A stretch of DNA of 49,563 nucleotides from Candidatus Odyssella sp. (GCA_016792765.1 JAEULD010000216.1:1-49563); one strand, 5' to 3'. Shown: positions 16,463 to 24,293, counted from the stretch's first letter. The notes: generated by a model from the sequence alone, not told the origin. Numbers and translations are program-made.

Positions 16463-18301
16463 TCACTGGCCATGCGGAGGAGGAAGCGGCGTCGCGCCGT
16501 TCGACAGCAAAAGGCCGGCTACGCGGCGGATCGTGATCGCGCCGCGGTCCGCGCCGACCATGAGACCGTCGGCCAGCGCCTCGATCACGCCGCCTTGCAC
16601 CGCGGGCAGGATGCGGAACGTGACATAGGTGCGTTCGCCGCCCGCTCCGGCGGTGGCGCGGCTCGGCACGACATGGAGCACGCTGCCGGTTTCAGGCGCG
16701 ACGAACAGGACCGGCGTTTCCGCGCCCGGCAGCGGCAGCGACGCCTGCTCGATGCCGTTGCGTGCGATCGCGAGCTTGACGTCGGGCAGGTCCGGCGCGG
16801 CGGCGTCGCGCTTCAACGCCACGGTCCACACGTTGCGTTCGTGCGCGACGCGCACGCGCATGCCGGCGCCGACGCGCGCCGCCAGCACGGTCGCCCGCGC
16901 GTGCTCGATCCGCTGCAGGCCCTGCACGCCCGGCCCGAGCCGGTGCTGGACCTTCTGGAGATCGAAAGGCTCGCGGCGCGGAAACACCATCCATACGTAG
17001 TCGCCATGGTGGAAGACGGCGGCCGCCACCGGCTCGGGCCACGCCAGCACGATGCGCGTTTCGGCGCCGTCGCTGCTGACGTTCAGCGTTGGGCTGATGG
17101 CCGGCATCACCGGCGGCTCGACCGGGCCGGTGGGCGCGGGCCGCGCTTCGGGCGCCGGCCGGACATCGGGCGCGGAGCGCGGCGAAGGCTCGGGCGCCCG
17201 GGCCATAGACTGAATCGGCCTCGCCTCCTCGCCGCGCGGCGCGGCCGGCACCGCCGGGCGCGACGCCTCGGGTTGCGGCACGACCGGGCGCGCGGCCTGC
17301 GGCGCGGGCGGCAGCGCCGGCCGCGGCGGCAGGGCCTGTCCGGCCGCGCCGGGCGTTCGCAGCGCAAGCCGGTCGGGGCCGGCGCGTTCGGGCGGCGGCG
17401 GCACCGGCCGCTCGACGCCGCCGGGCGGCAACGCCGGTCGCGGCGGCGGCAGCGTCGCCTCGGTGTAGGGCGCGCCATTGCGTGGCGGCCCGCGCCTGGC
17501 CTCGGCGGCGTCCGGCTCGGCGGGTACGCCCCGCGCGCGCGGCTCGGCAGGGGCGGCGGGACGAGCCGGCCGCTCCCCGGACTGCATCGTCGGCGATTTC
17601 AGCGCCGGCGGGGCACTCTTGGGCTGCGCCGGGCGGGCGGCCGCAGGTTCGGGCGGCGCGTCCGGCCGCGTGGGCGGCTCCAGTCGAACTACCGCCGGGG
17701 GGCGCGCCGCTTCGCGCCGCTGGGCCGCCGCGCGGGGCGGCGGATCGTCGGAATCGGTCGGGTTCTCGCCCGCCGACACGCGGCGCCCGGGCGCGGGGCG
17801 CGGCGCCGCTGCGGGCTTGTCCGGCACCGCCTGCTTCTCGGCCGCGAGCGGCTTGGCCGGCGCGCGCGCCGTCTCCGGCGGGGCGCGCGGCCCCGGCGGG
17901 GCGCCGATCCAGGTCAGCACCAGCGCGTTGCCGCGGCGCAGATGGGCGAAATGCGGCCGTCCCGAAAGGCGCACGATCAGCACGTGCCCGCCGCCGGCCA
18001 GACGCAGTTCCGACACGTAGGGCGCCAGCGCGGCGCGCGCGCCGTCGATCGACCCATCGAACGGACGCGAGAAGCGGATGAAGATCAGATCGCCGGCGCG
18101 GGTCACCTGATAATCGACGGGCCGCGGCCAAGCGAGCACGAGGCGCGCGCTCGTGCGCTCTGTCTGCACCGTGGCGCGCCCGGTCGCGGCTTGCGCGACG
18201 GCGGAGCCTCCCGCCAGCGCGGCAAGCATCAGCGCCACGCGGATCCCGAGGAGCCGCGCCCTATCCGTCCGACCGCGCAAGCCGGCCCGAAACCAAGGCA
18301 T
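16463..18301 (-). CDS. Secreted proline-rich protein with two AMIN-like beta domains
   Basis: About 612 residues, not assignable to a named family with confidence. A signal peptide covers residues 1-38 (ALMLAALAGGSAVAQA). A beta-rich domain follows (RLVLAWPRPVDYQVTRAGDLIFIRF), then about 250 residues of Pro/Ala/Arg-rich disordered sequence, then a second related beta domain (RIVLAWPEPVAAAVFHHGDYVWMVF) and more beta sequence to the end. The repeated (R)(L/I)VLAWP(R/E)PV segment resembles AMIN-type envelope domains that bind peptidoglycan. The ATG at 18301 has AAGG upstream. CtrA-like sites at 18331-18345 and 18405-18412 suggest cell-cycle control. It lies between dksA and the kinase on the same strand. 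Confidence 0.6.
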   Translation of the reverse strand: MPWFRAGLRGRTDRARLLGIRVALMLAALAGGSAVAQAATGRATVQTERTSARLVLAWPRPVDYQVTRAGDLIFIRFSRPFDGSIDGARAALAPYVSELRLAGGGHVLIVRLSGRPHFAHLRRGNALVLTWIGAPPGPRAPPETARAPAKPLAAEKQAVPDKPAAAPRPAPGRRVSAGENPTDSDDPPPRAAAQRREAARPPAVVRLEPPTRPDAPPEPAAARPAQPKSAPPALKSPTMQSGERPARPAAPAEPRARGVPAEPDAAEARRGPPRNGAPYTEATLPPPRPALPPGGVERPVPPPPERAGPDRLALRTPGAAGQALPPRPALPPAPQAARPVVPQPEASRPAVPAAPRGEEARPIQSMARAPEPSPRSAPDVRPAPEARPAPTGPVEPPVMPAISPTLNVSSDGAETRIVLAWPEPVAAAVFHHGDYVWMVFPRREPFDLQKVQHRLGPGVQGLQRIEHARATVLAARVGAGMRVRVAHERNVWTVALKRDAAAPDLPDVKLAIARNGIEQASLPLPGAETPVLFVAPETGSVLHVVPSRATAGAGGERTYVTFRILPAVQGGVIEALADGLMVGADRGAITIRRVAGLLLSNGATPLPPPHGQ

Positions 18302-18330
18302 TGCCGTAACCTTGCCGAAAAAATCGGCTG

Positions 18331-18345
18331 TTAGCCGAACTCTAA
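18331..18345 (-). promoter_or_regulatory. Palindromic CtrA-like box upstream of the AMIN-like gene
   Basis: TTAG-CCGAACT-CTAA has the spacing of the CtrA box TTAA-N7-TTAA with one mismatch in each half. It lies 30-44 bp before the start codon of the secreted AMIN-like gene. Confidence 0.35.
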
Positions 18346-18404
18346 CCAACAGCGGCGGCGATTATGTCGGTTCGCCGCGGCGCATGCCAGCATAGGTTGA
18401 GATT

Positions 18405-18412
18405 ATGGTTAA
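18405..18412 (-). promoter_or_regulatory. CtrA extended half-site TTAACCAT
   Basis: On the minus strand this reads TTAACCAT, the same octamer found at the cckA and ctrA promoters in this window. It lies about 104 bp before the AMIN-like gene and 30 bp beyond the dksA stop codon. Confidence 0.4.
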
Positions 18413-18442
18413 TCGTGCGCCGCGCGCGCCGGCGCCGATCGG

Positions 18443-18913
18443 TCAATCGTCGCGCATCGTCCGCTCGAGCCGCTCGTGGCGCTCCTGCGCCTCGACGCTG
18501 AGCGTCGCGATCGGGCGCGCCTCGAGCCGGCGTATGGCGATCGGCTCGCCGGTCTCCTCGCAATAGCCGTAGGTGCCCTCTTCGATGCGGCGCAGCGCGG
18601 CGTCGATCTTGGCCAGCAGCTTGCGCTCGCGGTCGCGGGTGCGCAGCGCGAGCGAGATGTCGGTCTCGAGCGAGGCGCGATCGGTGATATCCGGCTCGTG
18701 CAGGCTTTCGGTCTGCAAAGACTGCATCGTGACGCCCGCTTCGCGCAGGATCTCGTTCCGCCAGAATACGAGCTTCTGTTTGAAATACTGGCGCATCAGG
18801 GGGTTCATGAACGGCTCACCCTGCTTCGGCCGGTAGCTCGGCGGCAATGGCTTGGCGGGATCGCGCGGCGGGCGGGTGCGCGAGTGCCGGTGTCCGTTCG
18901 CCTTGCCTTTCAT
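18443..18913 (-). CDS. dksA: RNA polymerase-binding transcription factor DksA
   Basis: A 156-residue DksA/TraR protein. It enters the secondary channel of RNA polymerase and, with ppGpp, tunes stringent-response promoters. The coiled-coil tip motif DITDRAS (the DxxDxA element) is near residue 75, and the C-terminal globular part YGYCEETGEPI...RPIATLSVEAQERHE has only one of the four zinc-binding cysteines, as is usual for alphaproteobacterial DksA. An N-terminal basic extension of about 35 residues precedes the conserved MNPLMRQYFKQKL; an internal ATG at 18808 could be an alternative start. Confidence 0.93.
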   Translation of the reverse strand: MKGKANGHRHSRTRPPRDPAKPLPPSYRPKQGEPFMNPLMRQYFKQKLVFWRNEILREAGVTMQSLQTESLHEPDITDRASLETDISLALRTRDRERKLLAKIDAALRRIEEGTYGYCEETGEPIAIRRLEARPIATLSVEAQERHERLERTMRDD

Positions 18914-19087
18914 GCCGTTAGAGCCTCCCTCGTCGCGGCGCGCGGATTAATAGCGGGGTCGATATCGGCGGGCAAGCATTCCCGAATTCGTAACGACGGC
19001 GGCGGCAAATTGCGGGCCGTCCCGCCGCGCGACCCGCGGTTCGAGGGTTTTCTTCAGGGATTTCAAGTGCTCCCGGCGCTTGCCGGA

Positions 19088-19102
19088 TTAGGTCTTTCTT
19101 AA
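19088..19102 (+). promoter_or_regulatory. Candidate CtrA-binding site upstream of sciP
   Basis: TTAG-GTCTTTC-TTAA matches the CtrA box TTAA-N7-TTAA at seven of eight positions. It lies 74-88 bp before the sciP start codon. In Caulobacter sciP is directly activated by CtrA, which makes this position meaningful. Confidence 0.6.
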
Positions 19103-19175
19103 GCGGACCCGTTTAGTGTGCCGGTCACCCTGATCGCGAAGAAACCGATTCCAAACACGGTTGACTGCGAAAAAG

Positions 19176-19523
19176 ATGACGGAACAACGCAAAATGACGC
19201 GGCCGATGCAGGTCATAGGGCCTGACGGCGAGCTGATGACGATTGCGGACCTGCCTCCGCCCGAGACCCGCCGATGGGTCATTCGCCGCAAGGCGAAGGT
19301 CGTGGCGGCCGTTCGCGGCGGTCTCATCAGCCTCGAAGAGGCCTGCCAGCGCTATCGCCTGTCGGTCGAGGAATTCCTCGGCTGGCAGCGCATGATCGAG
19401 CGCCACGGCGTGCCCGGCCTGCGGGTCACCCGCATTCAGCACTATCGCGCCGCCGACACCTGGACCACGTTCGATCCGAACCTGGCCCAGCGGCAGCAGG
19501 TGCCGAAGCGCGCCGAAGACTGA
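19176..19523 (+). CDS. sciP: CtrA inhibitor SciP (DUF1153)
   Basis: A 115-residue small helix-turn-helix protein. The core PMQVIGPDGELMTIADLPPP, then RRWVIRRKAKVVAAVRGGLIS and CQRYRLSVEEFLGWQRMIE is characteristic of SciP, which in Caulobacter binds CtrA at promoters and blocks transcription activation in swarmer-phase cells. The ATG at 19176 is preferred; a TTG at 19161 would add five residues and an ATG at 19194 would remove six. No strong Shine-Dalgarno is visible. It lies 4 kb left of ctrA, with a CtrA box upstream. Confidence 0.93.
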   Translation: MTEQRKMTRPMQVIGPDGELMTIADLPPPETRRWVIRRKAKVVAAVRGGLISLEEACQRYRLSVEEFLGWQRMIERHGVPGLRVTRIQHYRAADTWTTFDPNLAQRQQVPKRAED

Positions 19524-19558
19524 CGACAGGGCGGGCGCCCGCGCGTCCGCCCCGATCC

Positions 19559-19577
19559 CTCCGGCCACCGGCCGGAG
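19559..19577 (+). terminator. Short hairpin after sciP
   Basis: CTCCGGCC and GGCCGGAG form a perfect 8-bp stem with a 3-nt loop, 35 bp after the sciP stop. There is no T run, so it may not terminate transcription on its own. Confidence 0.3.
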
Positions 19578-19688
19578 CCGCGGCGGCCTCTCGGCCGCGT
19601 CCGCGCCCGGATTCCAGCCCAAAAACCACATGATCGAGGCTAGGATCGCCGAACCCGCCGGCCGGCGGCGAGTTCCGGGAGACCGATC

Positions 19689-20114
19689 ATGCGAGCCTTC
19701 AACTGCGCCTTTGCCTTGGCCTGCCTGATCTCGGCGCCCCCCGCCCGCGCCGAGGCGCCGTTCGATTACAAGGGGCTCGGCGACACGGCTTGGCAGGCGA
19801 AGGAATGGAACGGCGCAGCGCCCGCGCCGTTGCTCGTTCCCGAGATCGCCTTCGCGCCCCCGAACCGCTTCACCGCCGCGGCCGGCTGCAACCGCTTTAT
19901 GGGCGTCTACACGGTGAGCGGCGATCGCATCGCATTCGCGCCGCAAGGCTCGACCAAGATGGCCTGCCACGGCGAGCGCGGCACGACCGACGCGCGCCTC
20001 GTCGCCGACCTGAAGCGCATCGCGCAGCTCACGCTCTCGGGCGACGGGACGCTGACGGCCCACGCCGCCGACGGCGCCGCGATCCTGCGCTTGCGCTGCA
20101 CGAAGAATTGCTGA
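19689..20114 (+). CDS. Secreted META-domain (HslJ-like) protein
   Basis: A 141-residue protein with a signal peptide (residues 1-21, ending PPARAEA) and one META/DUF306 domain. Diagnostic segments are DTAWQAKEW at the start, AAGCNRFMGVYTVSGDRIAFAP in the middle and STKMACHGERG, matching HslJ-type proteins (GCNxxxGxY and TxMAC). There are four cysteines in the mature part and no lipobox, so it is probably a soluble periplasmic protein. HslJ is linked to heat and novobiocin tolerance in E. coli, but a specific role here cannot be given. It is convergent with the nucleoside phosphorylase gene. Confidence 0.8.
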   Translation: MRAFNCAFALACLISAPPARAEAPFDYKGLGDTAWQAKEWNGAAPAPLLVPEIAFAPPNRFTAAAGCNRFMGVYTVSGDRIAFAPQGSTKMACHGERGTTDARLVADLKRIAQLTLSGDGTLTAHAADGAAILRLRCTKNC

Positions 20115-20132
20115 CGCCGGGCGCGGGTCGCG

Positions 20133-20951
20133 CTACGCGCCCCGGCTTCCGGCAAGTCTTTCCCAAGTTCGCCGCGCGCTCGCGACGATGTCGAGCGCGT
20201 CGTCGACCCCGTCGTTGCGGCCCTTCTCGAAATCGAGTGCGGCGGCGCCCATCGTGTTGGTGACATGGGCGAAGCACAGGACCGTGCGCTTGCGGGCCTG
20301 CGCGAACGCGTAGAGCGCCGCGGCCTCCATTTCGACGGCGAGCGCGCCGAGGTCGCTCGCGCGACGGATCGCGGCCTCTGTCTCCCGGAACGGCGCGTCG
20401 GTCGTCCAGCTCGCGCCGCGATCGACGGGCACGCGGAATCCGGCGAGGTCGCGATGAACCGCCGCGGCCAAGGCCCCGTCTGCGGGCGACCACAGCGCCG
20501 GCGGCAGGTAGTGGTGGCTGGTTCCCTCGTCGCGCAAGGCGCGGTCGATGACGACGAAATACGGCGGCGGGCGCGTTTCCGCGATCCGACCGGCGGAAGT
20601 CACGCTCACCAGAAAGCGGCAGCCCGAGGCGAACAGCTCTTCGGCGACCAGGACCGCGAACGGCGCGCCGACCGCGCAGCCGACGACGCCGTAAGGCGCG
20701 CCGTCATGCTCGAAGACGTGGAGATCGGTGTGATAGCAGGCCCAGGCCGGGTCGCGCGCGGCACGGCCCACCTGCCTCAGGCGGCGGACGATGTCGCCGT
20801 CGGGATCGAGCAGGCAAACGTCGGGCACCGCCGCTTCGGGCAGGCCTTTCTGCCGCCGCGCCTCGCGCAGGAGATGCTCCGGCGCGAACACCGACGGCGC
20901 GTCGTACTCCTTTTCCGCCAGCCCGGCCGCGAATGGCCCCGAATTGCGCAT
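20133..20951 (-). CDS. Nucleoside phosphorylase family protein
   Basis: A 272-residue protein of the purine/uridine phosphorylase (PNP_UDP_1) superfamily, which cleaves a nucleoside with phosphate to base and ribose-1-phosphate. Visible family features are the GAP-like VVGCAVGAPFAVLVAEEL, the FLVSVTSAGRIAE segment, DEGTSHHYLPP, and the ribose-binding ALAVEMEAAALYAFA (EMEA), followed by the purine/uridine-contacting region. The ATG at 20951 has an AAAAGGGGGA purine tract directly before it; an ATG at 20978 would add nine residues. Substrate specificity is not determined. It lies 56 bp after the DsrE gene on the same strand. Confidence 0.82.
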   Translation of the reverse strand: MRNSGPFAAGLAEKEYDAPSVFAPEHLLREARRQKGLPEAAVPDVCLLDPDGDIVRRLRQVGRAARDPAWACYHTDLHVFEHDGAPYGVVGCAVGAPFAVLVAEELFASGCRFLVSVTSAGRIAETRPPPYFVVIDRALRDEGTSHHYLPPALWSPADGALAAAVHRDLAGFRVPVDRGASWTTDAPFRETEAAIRRASDLGALAVEMEAAALYAFAQARKRTVLCFAHVTNTMGAAALDFEKGRNDGVDDALDIVASARRTWERLAGSRGA

Positions 20952-21007
20952 TCCCCCTTTTCGCCCGCCCGCGATCATTTCGCAACGCGGCTGGCGGGAC
21001 CCGATGC

Positions 21008-21361
21008 CTAGAACACCAGCACCTTGTCGGCCGCGAGCGTGGCCGCGGCCAGCTCGTCCATCGTGCTGCGGCGCGCGCCGGCGACGATCTCGGTTTCGGC
21101 GATGCCGCGCGCATCCATGCACGTGCCGCACAGCAGGACGCTGCCGCGCCCCGTCGTGACGCGCTTCAGCATGCGCTCGATGCTGTAATAGCCCTCGGGG
21201 GTCTTCTGGCCCGCTTTGGCGCACGAAACCGAGTCGGCCATCAGGAAGACCGTCACTTCGCCCTCCGGATCGTTCTTGAGGAGCGCATGAGCCAGGCGCA
21301 ATCCGTTGTAGCAGCGCTCGGTGCCGTAAGGCGGATCGTTGAGGATGACGAGCGATTTCAT
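21008..21361 (-). CDS. DsrE/YchN-family sulfur-relay-type protein
   Basis: A 117-residue DsrE-fold protein. It begins MKSLVILNDPPYGTERCYNGLRLAHAL and contains LLCGTCMDARGI, where the CxxC pair (LCGTC) near residue 80 could carry persulfide sulfur, plus a cysteine in SVSCAKAG. DsrE-like proteins relay sulfane sulfur in the cytoplasm. A good Shine-Dalgarno (AAGGAG) precedes the ATG at 21361. It is divergent from an ArsR-rhodanese fusion across a 228 bp region, which supports a reactive-sulfur theme. Confidence 0.85.
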   Translation of the reverse strand: MKSLVILNDPPYGTERCYNGLRLAHALLKNDPEGEVTVFLMADSVSCAKAGQKTPEGYYSIERMLKRVTTGRGSVLLCGTCMDARGIAETEIVAGARRSTMDELAAATLAADKVLVF

Positions 21362-21533
21362 GAATGCACTCCTTCTCTCGCTGTTCGTGGAGAGCACGCG
21401 CCCGCGACCGGGTAGGCCTAGGCGCGCCAGCGCTCCATGTCGCCGCGCAGGACGGCGGCGCCTCCCACGCCGGCCGCGCCCCTCGCCGAGCGGCGCAACG
21501 GCAATCCGAACCTGGGAGGTCGTCTTCGACGGC

Positions 21534-21570
21534 TTGACATCTATATCGTTCAAACGAATAATTGAACGAT
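21534..21570 (+). promoter_or_regulatory. Promoter and operator of the ArsR-rhodanese gene
   Basis: A near-consensus promoter TTGACA (21534-21539), 17 bp spacer, AATAAT (21557-21562) is overlaid by a perfect inverted repeat ATCGTTCAA-N8-TTGAACGAT (21545-21553 and 21562-21570). This is the expected geometry for an ArsR-type dimer occluding the -10 and repressing its own gene. The divergent DsrE gene starts 173 bp away, so joint control is possible but less certain. Confidence 0.85.
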
Positions 21571-21589
21571 CTAGAGAGGAGCCGCGCGC

Positions 21590-22267
21590 GTGTCAAGCGC
21601 CAACCCGAAACAGGCCCTGTTCGCGCAGTTCGCGGCCGTCGCGAAGGCGCTGGCGCACGAGCACCGGCTCGAGCTGATCGAGCACTTGGCGCAGGGCGAG
21701 CGCAGCGTCGAACGCGTGGCCGAGCTTTCGCACGTCTCGGTCGCAAACGCCTCGCAGCACCTGCAGCGACTGCGGCGGGCCGGGCTCGTGGCCTCGCGCC
21801 GCGACGGCAAGCACGTGCTCTACCGGCTCGCCGACGACGCGGTGGTCACGCTGCTCGCGGCGCTGCGCAGCATCGCCGAGCGCTCCTTGGGCGAGGTCGA
21901 GAAGGTCGTCTCCGGCTACTTCCGCCGCCGCGACGAACTGGAGCCGGTATCGCGCGCCGATCTCGTTCGCCGCCTCAAGGACGGGTCGGTCACGTTGCTC
22001 GACGTACGGCCAGAGGACGAGTTCGGGCTGGGACACCTTCCCGACGCGATCAACATCCCATTCAGGGAACTCGAGAAGCGCCTCGCCGAACTGCCGAAGC
22101 GGCGCGAGATCGTCGCGTATTGCCGCGGCCCCTATTGCGTCCTCTCGTTCGAGGCCGTGGCCGCCTTGCGCCAGCGCGGCTTCAAGGCACGACGCCTGGA
22201 AGACGGCCTGCCCGAATGGCGCGCGGCCGGATTGCCCGTCATCGCCCCCGCGCCGGGCCGGGGATGA
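21590..22267 (+). CDS. ArsR-family repressor fused to a rhodanese domain
   Basis: A 225-residue two-domain protein. Residues 10-100 are an ArsR winged helix (AKALAHEHRLELIEHLAQG, SVANASQHLQRLRRAGLVASRRDGKHVLYRL) with no cysteines, so no obvious thiol or metal sensing there. Residues 125-220 are a rhodanese (VTLLDVRPEDEFGLGHLPDAINIP, catalytic loop YCRGPYCVLS). The rhodanese cysteine could accept a persulfide and act as the sensor; this is an inference. The start is a GTG preceded by AGAGGAG. It is followed 65 bp later by a GlcG/HbpS-like gene on the same strand. Confidence 0.9.
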   Translation: MSSANPKQALFAQFAAVAKALAHEHRLELIEHLAQGERSVERVAELSHVSVANASQHLQRLRRAGLVASRRDGKHVLYRLADDAVVTLLAALRSIAERSLGEVEKVVSGYFRRRDELEPVSRADLVRRLKDGSVTLLDVRPEDEFGLGHLPDAINIPFRELEKRLAELPKRREIVAYCRGPYCVLSFEAVAALRQRGFKARRLEDGLPEWRAAGLPVIAPAPGRG

Positions 22268-22332
22268 TGATGCGGACGGACGATAGACGGCAGTCTTCGA
22301 AACGAGCATCCTGGCGTTCGATGGAGGAGCCA

Positions 22333-22857
22333 ATGGCAAGGACGAGCAACGGCACGGTGCGCGCCTTGCGCGCGTACGGGATGGCGATCGCGCTGTTCCT
22401 CGCCGGCGCTGGCGGAGCGTCGGCGCAGGACGCCACCTACTCGATCAAGCTTCTCACGCCCGAGACCGCGCTCAAGCTGGCGCGGGCGACGCTCGAGGCC
22501 TGCCGCAAAGAGGGGTTCCAGGTTTCCGTCGCAGTGACCGACCGATTCGGAACCGCCCAGGTGCTGTTGCGCGACCGGTTTGCCGGACCTCACACCGTCG
22601 AGGCCGCGACGAACAAGGCCTGGACGGCGGTGTCGACACGCCAGGATACGCTCGGCCTGGCGAAAGCGACGTCGGACCCGGCGCATTCTGGCTTGCGCCA
22701 TTTCCCGCGCGTGGTGGCGGTGGGCGGCGGGGTACTCGTCGAGGCCGGCGGCTCCATCCTGGGCGCGCTCGGCGTATCCGGCGGGCCGGGCGGCGAGGCC
22801 GACGACCGTTGCGCGAAGGCCGGCCTCGAGGCGATCAAGGACGACATCAGTTTCTGA
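22333..22857 (+). CDS. Secreted GlcG/HbpS-like (heme-binding family) protein
   Basis: A 174-residue protein with a signal peptide (residues 1-32, GMAIALFLAGAGGASAQD) and one GlcG/HbpS/PduO-C-type domain (LTPETALKLARATLEACRKEGFQVSVAVTDRFGTAQVLLRD, AATNKAWTAVSTRQ, VVAVGGGVLVEAGGSILGALGVSGGPGGEADDRCA). Members bind heme or cobalamin or act in glycolate-linked clusters; the ligand here is not known. SD GGAGGAG precedes the ATG at 22333. It probably shares the ArsR-rhodanese transcript. Confidence 0.83.
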   Translation: MARTSNGTVRALRAYGMAIALFLAGAGGASAQDATYSIKLLTPETALKLARATLEACRKEGFQVSVAVTDRFGTAQVLLRDRFAGPHTVEAATNKAWTAVSTRQDTLGLAKATSDPAHSGLRHFPRVVAVGGGVLVEAGGSILGALGVSGGPGGEADDRCAKAGLEAIKDDISF

Positions 22858-22896
22858 GCGCGGACCGCACCGCCGGCCGGGTTGGGCCGTGTCCGC

Positions 22897-23229
22897 TCAG
22901 TGCGCCCTCGCCCGCCGCCGCCGGCGGCGGCGCGGGCCTTCGATTTCGGCGCTCTGCTCGAGACGGCGCAGCACGCGCTGCGCGCTCTCGACCTGGGCGC
23001 GCGATTCGTCGATCTGGCTCTCGACGAGGCGGATCGACTCCTGCAGGTGGTGGCGCCGGTCCTCGCTGGCCTCGCCCGAGGCGCGGTCGAGGGCCGCGAG
23101 TTGGCGGCCGAGGTCCGCCCGCAGCCGCGTGAGCGAGGTCAGCTCCACGCGCCGCTCGTTCAGCGTCCAGCGCTGGGTCGCGATGCGGCGGGGAAGGGAT
23201 TGTTCCACGGCCGGAAACTCCTCGTTCAT
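22897..23229 (-). CDS. Small coiled-coil protein, possibly a FliJ relative
   Basis: A 110-residue charged protein, almost all alpha-helical coiled coil (residues 15-90) with a very basic C-terminus ([11 protein letters not shown]). The segment RWTLNERRVELTSLTRLRADLGRQL is similar in pattern to the N-terminus of alphaproteobacterial FliJ, a flagellar export coiled coil that in many relatives is encoded beside ctrA. No fliI or other flagellar gene is present. A GTG at 23208 with SD GAGGAG may be the true start. It is divergent from ctrA. The identification is tentative; it may be an unrelated helical protein. Confidence 0.5.
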   Translation of the reverse strand: MNEEFPAVEQSLPRRIATQRWTLNERRVELTSLTRLRADLGRQLAALDRASGEASEDRRHHLQESIRLVESQIDESRAQVESAQRVLRRLEQSAEIEGPRRRRRRRARAH

Positions 23230-23338
23230 TATTCGGCACTATCCCCTTGTCTTGGGTCTGGGGGTTCCGCGGCCGCCCGCCCCGCACCGGGCCGCCCTGG
23301 CTGGTCCCCTTATGCCGGATGGCATAGCCAGAGCGAGA

Positions 23339-23353
23339 TTAAGCCCGAGTAAA
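23339..23353 (+). promoter_or_regulatory. Candidate CtrA box in the ctrA upstream region (distal)
   Basis: TTAA-GCCCGAG-TAAA matches TTAA-N7-TTAA at seven of eight positions. It lies between the divergent coiled-coil gene and ctrA, about 130 bp before the ctrA ATG. Confidence 0.45.
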
Positions 23354-23366
23354 AAAATCTATGGCC

Positions 23367-23419
23367 AAATGGTTTCGTTAAAGTTTTCGTTAACCATTTC
23401 GTTTTACGGTCGCTATAGT
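23367..23419 (+). promoter_or_regulatory. ctrA promoter with TTAACCAT element and inverted repeat
   Basis: An 8-bp inverted repeat AAATGGTT (23367-23374) and AACCATTT (23392-23399) encloses two TTAA tetramers (23378-23381 and 23390-23393) spaced by 8 rather than the canonical 7 bp. The second reads TTAACCAT, the extended CtrA half-site, and is positioned as a -35 for a -10 TATAGT at 23414-23419. This fits an autoregulated CtrA promoter. The ATG is 61 bp further on, with SD GAGGAGGAG. Confidence 0.6.
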
Positions 23420-23480
23420 TGAAAGGTGAGAGTTTCGTCTTGCCGGCAATTGTCGGTCGGGATGAGGAGGAGTTGGGGAC

Positions 23481-24197
23481 ATGCGAATTCTTCTGGTCGA
23501 GGACGACACCGCCACGGCGAAGTCCATCGAGATGATGCTTCGCTCGGAAGGCTATGTGTGCGACACGACCGATCTTGGAGAAGACGGTCTCGAGATCGGA
23601 AAGCTCTACGACTACGACATCATTCTGCTCGATCTCATGCTGCCGGACATCGACGGCTACGAGGTCTTGCGCCGCCTGCGCGCCTCTCAGGTGCGCACGC
23701 CGATCCTGATCCTCTCGGGGCTCGCCGAGCTCGACGCGAAGATCAAGGGCCTCGGCTTCGGCGCCGACGACTATCTCACCAAGCCGTTCGACAAGCGCGA
23801 ACTGATCGCGCGCATCCAGGCGATCGTGCGCCGTTCGAAAGGCCATTCGGATTCGGTGATCCGCACCGGCAAGCTCACCGTCAACCTCGACACGCGCACC
23901 GCCGAGGTCGAGAGCCAGCCGCTGCATCTCACCGGCAAGGAATACGGCATCCTCGAGCTGCTCTCGCTCAGGAAGGGCACGACGCTGACCAAGGAGATGT
24001 TCCTCAATCATCTCTACGGCGGCATGGACGAGCCCGAGCTCAAGATCATCGACGTGTTCATCTGCAAGCTCCGCAAGAAGCTCACCGCCGCGTGCGGCGG
24101 CGACAACTACATCCACACCGTCTGGGGCCGCGGCTACGTGCTGCGCGAGCCGACCGAAGACGATGCGCGCCAGCCGGTCGAGGAAAAGGCCGCCTGA
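23481..24197 (+). CDS. ctrA: Cell-cycle response regulator CtrA
   Basis: A 238-residue OmpR-type response regulator with a receiver domain (acidic EDD at 7-9, phospho-acceptor Asp51 in [13 protein letters not shown] lysine) and a winged-helix domain. The block [20 protein letters not shown], then [20 protein letters not shown] and [12 protein letters not shown] is nearly invariant in CtrA and identifies it. CtrA~P binds TTAA-N7-TTAA sites to control division, replication and motility genes; it is phosphorylated through CckA and ChpT, both encoded here. The C-terminus ends in Ala-Ala, like the ClpXP degron of Caulobacter CtrA. A strong terminator follows at 24294-24326. Confidence 0.97.
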   Translation: MRILLVEDDTATAKSIEMMLRSEGYVCDTTDLGEDGLEIGKLYDYDIILLDLMLPDIDGYEVLRRLRASQVRTPILILSGLAELDAKIKGLGFGADDYLTKPFDKRELIARIQAIVRRSKGHSDSVIRTGKLTVNLDTRTAEVESQPLHLTGKEYGILELLSLRKGTTLTKEMFLNHLYGGMDEPELKIIDVFICKLRKKLTAACGGDNYIHTVWGRGYVLREPTEDDARQPVEEKAA

Positions 24198-24293
24198 CGA
24201 CCGGGCTTCCTGGGGACGACACGAGACTTCCGACAACGACAAGGCACCGCAGCCAAACGCTTCGCGATTCGGGGGAATTAGAGGCGACCTTCG

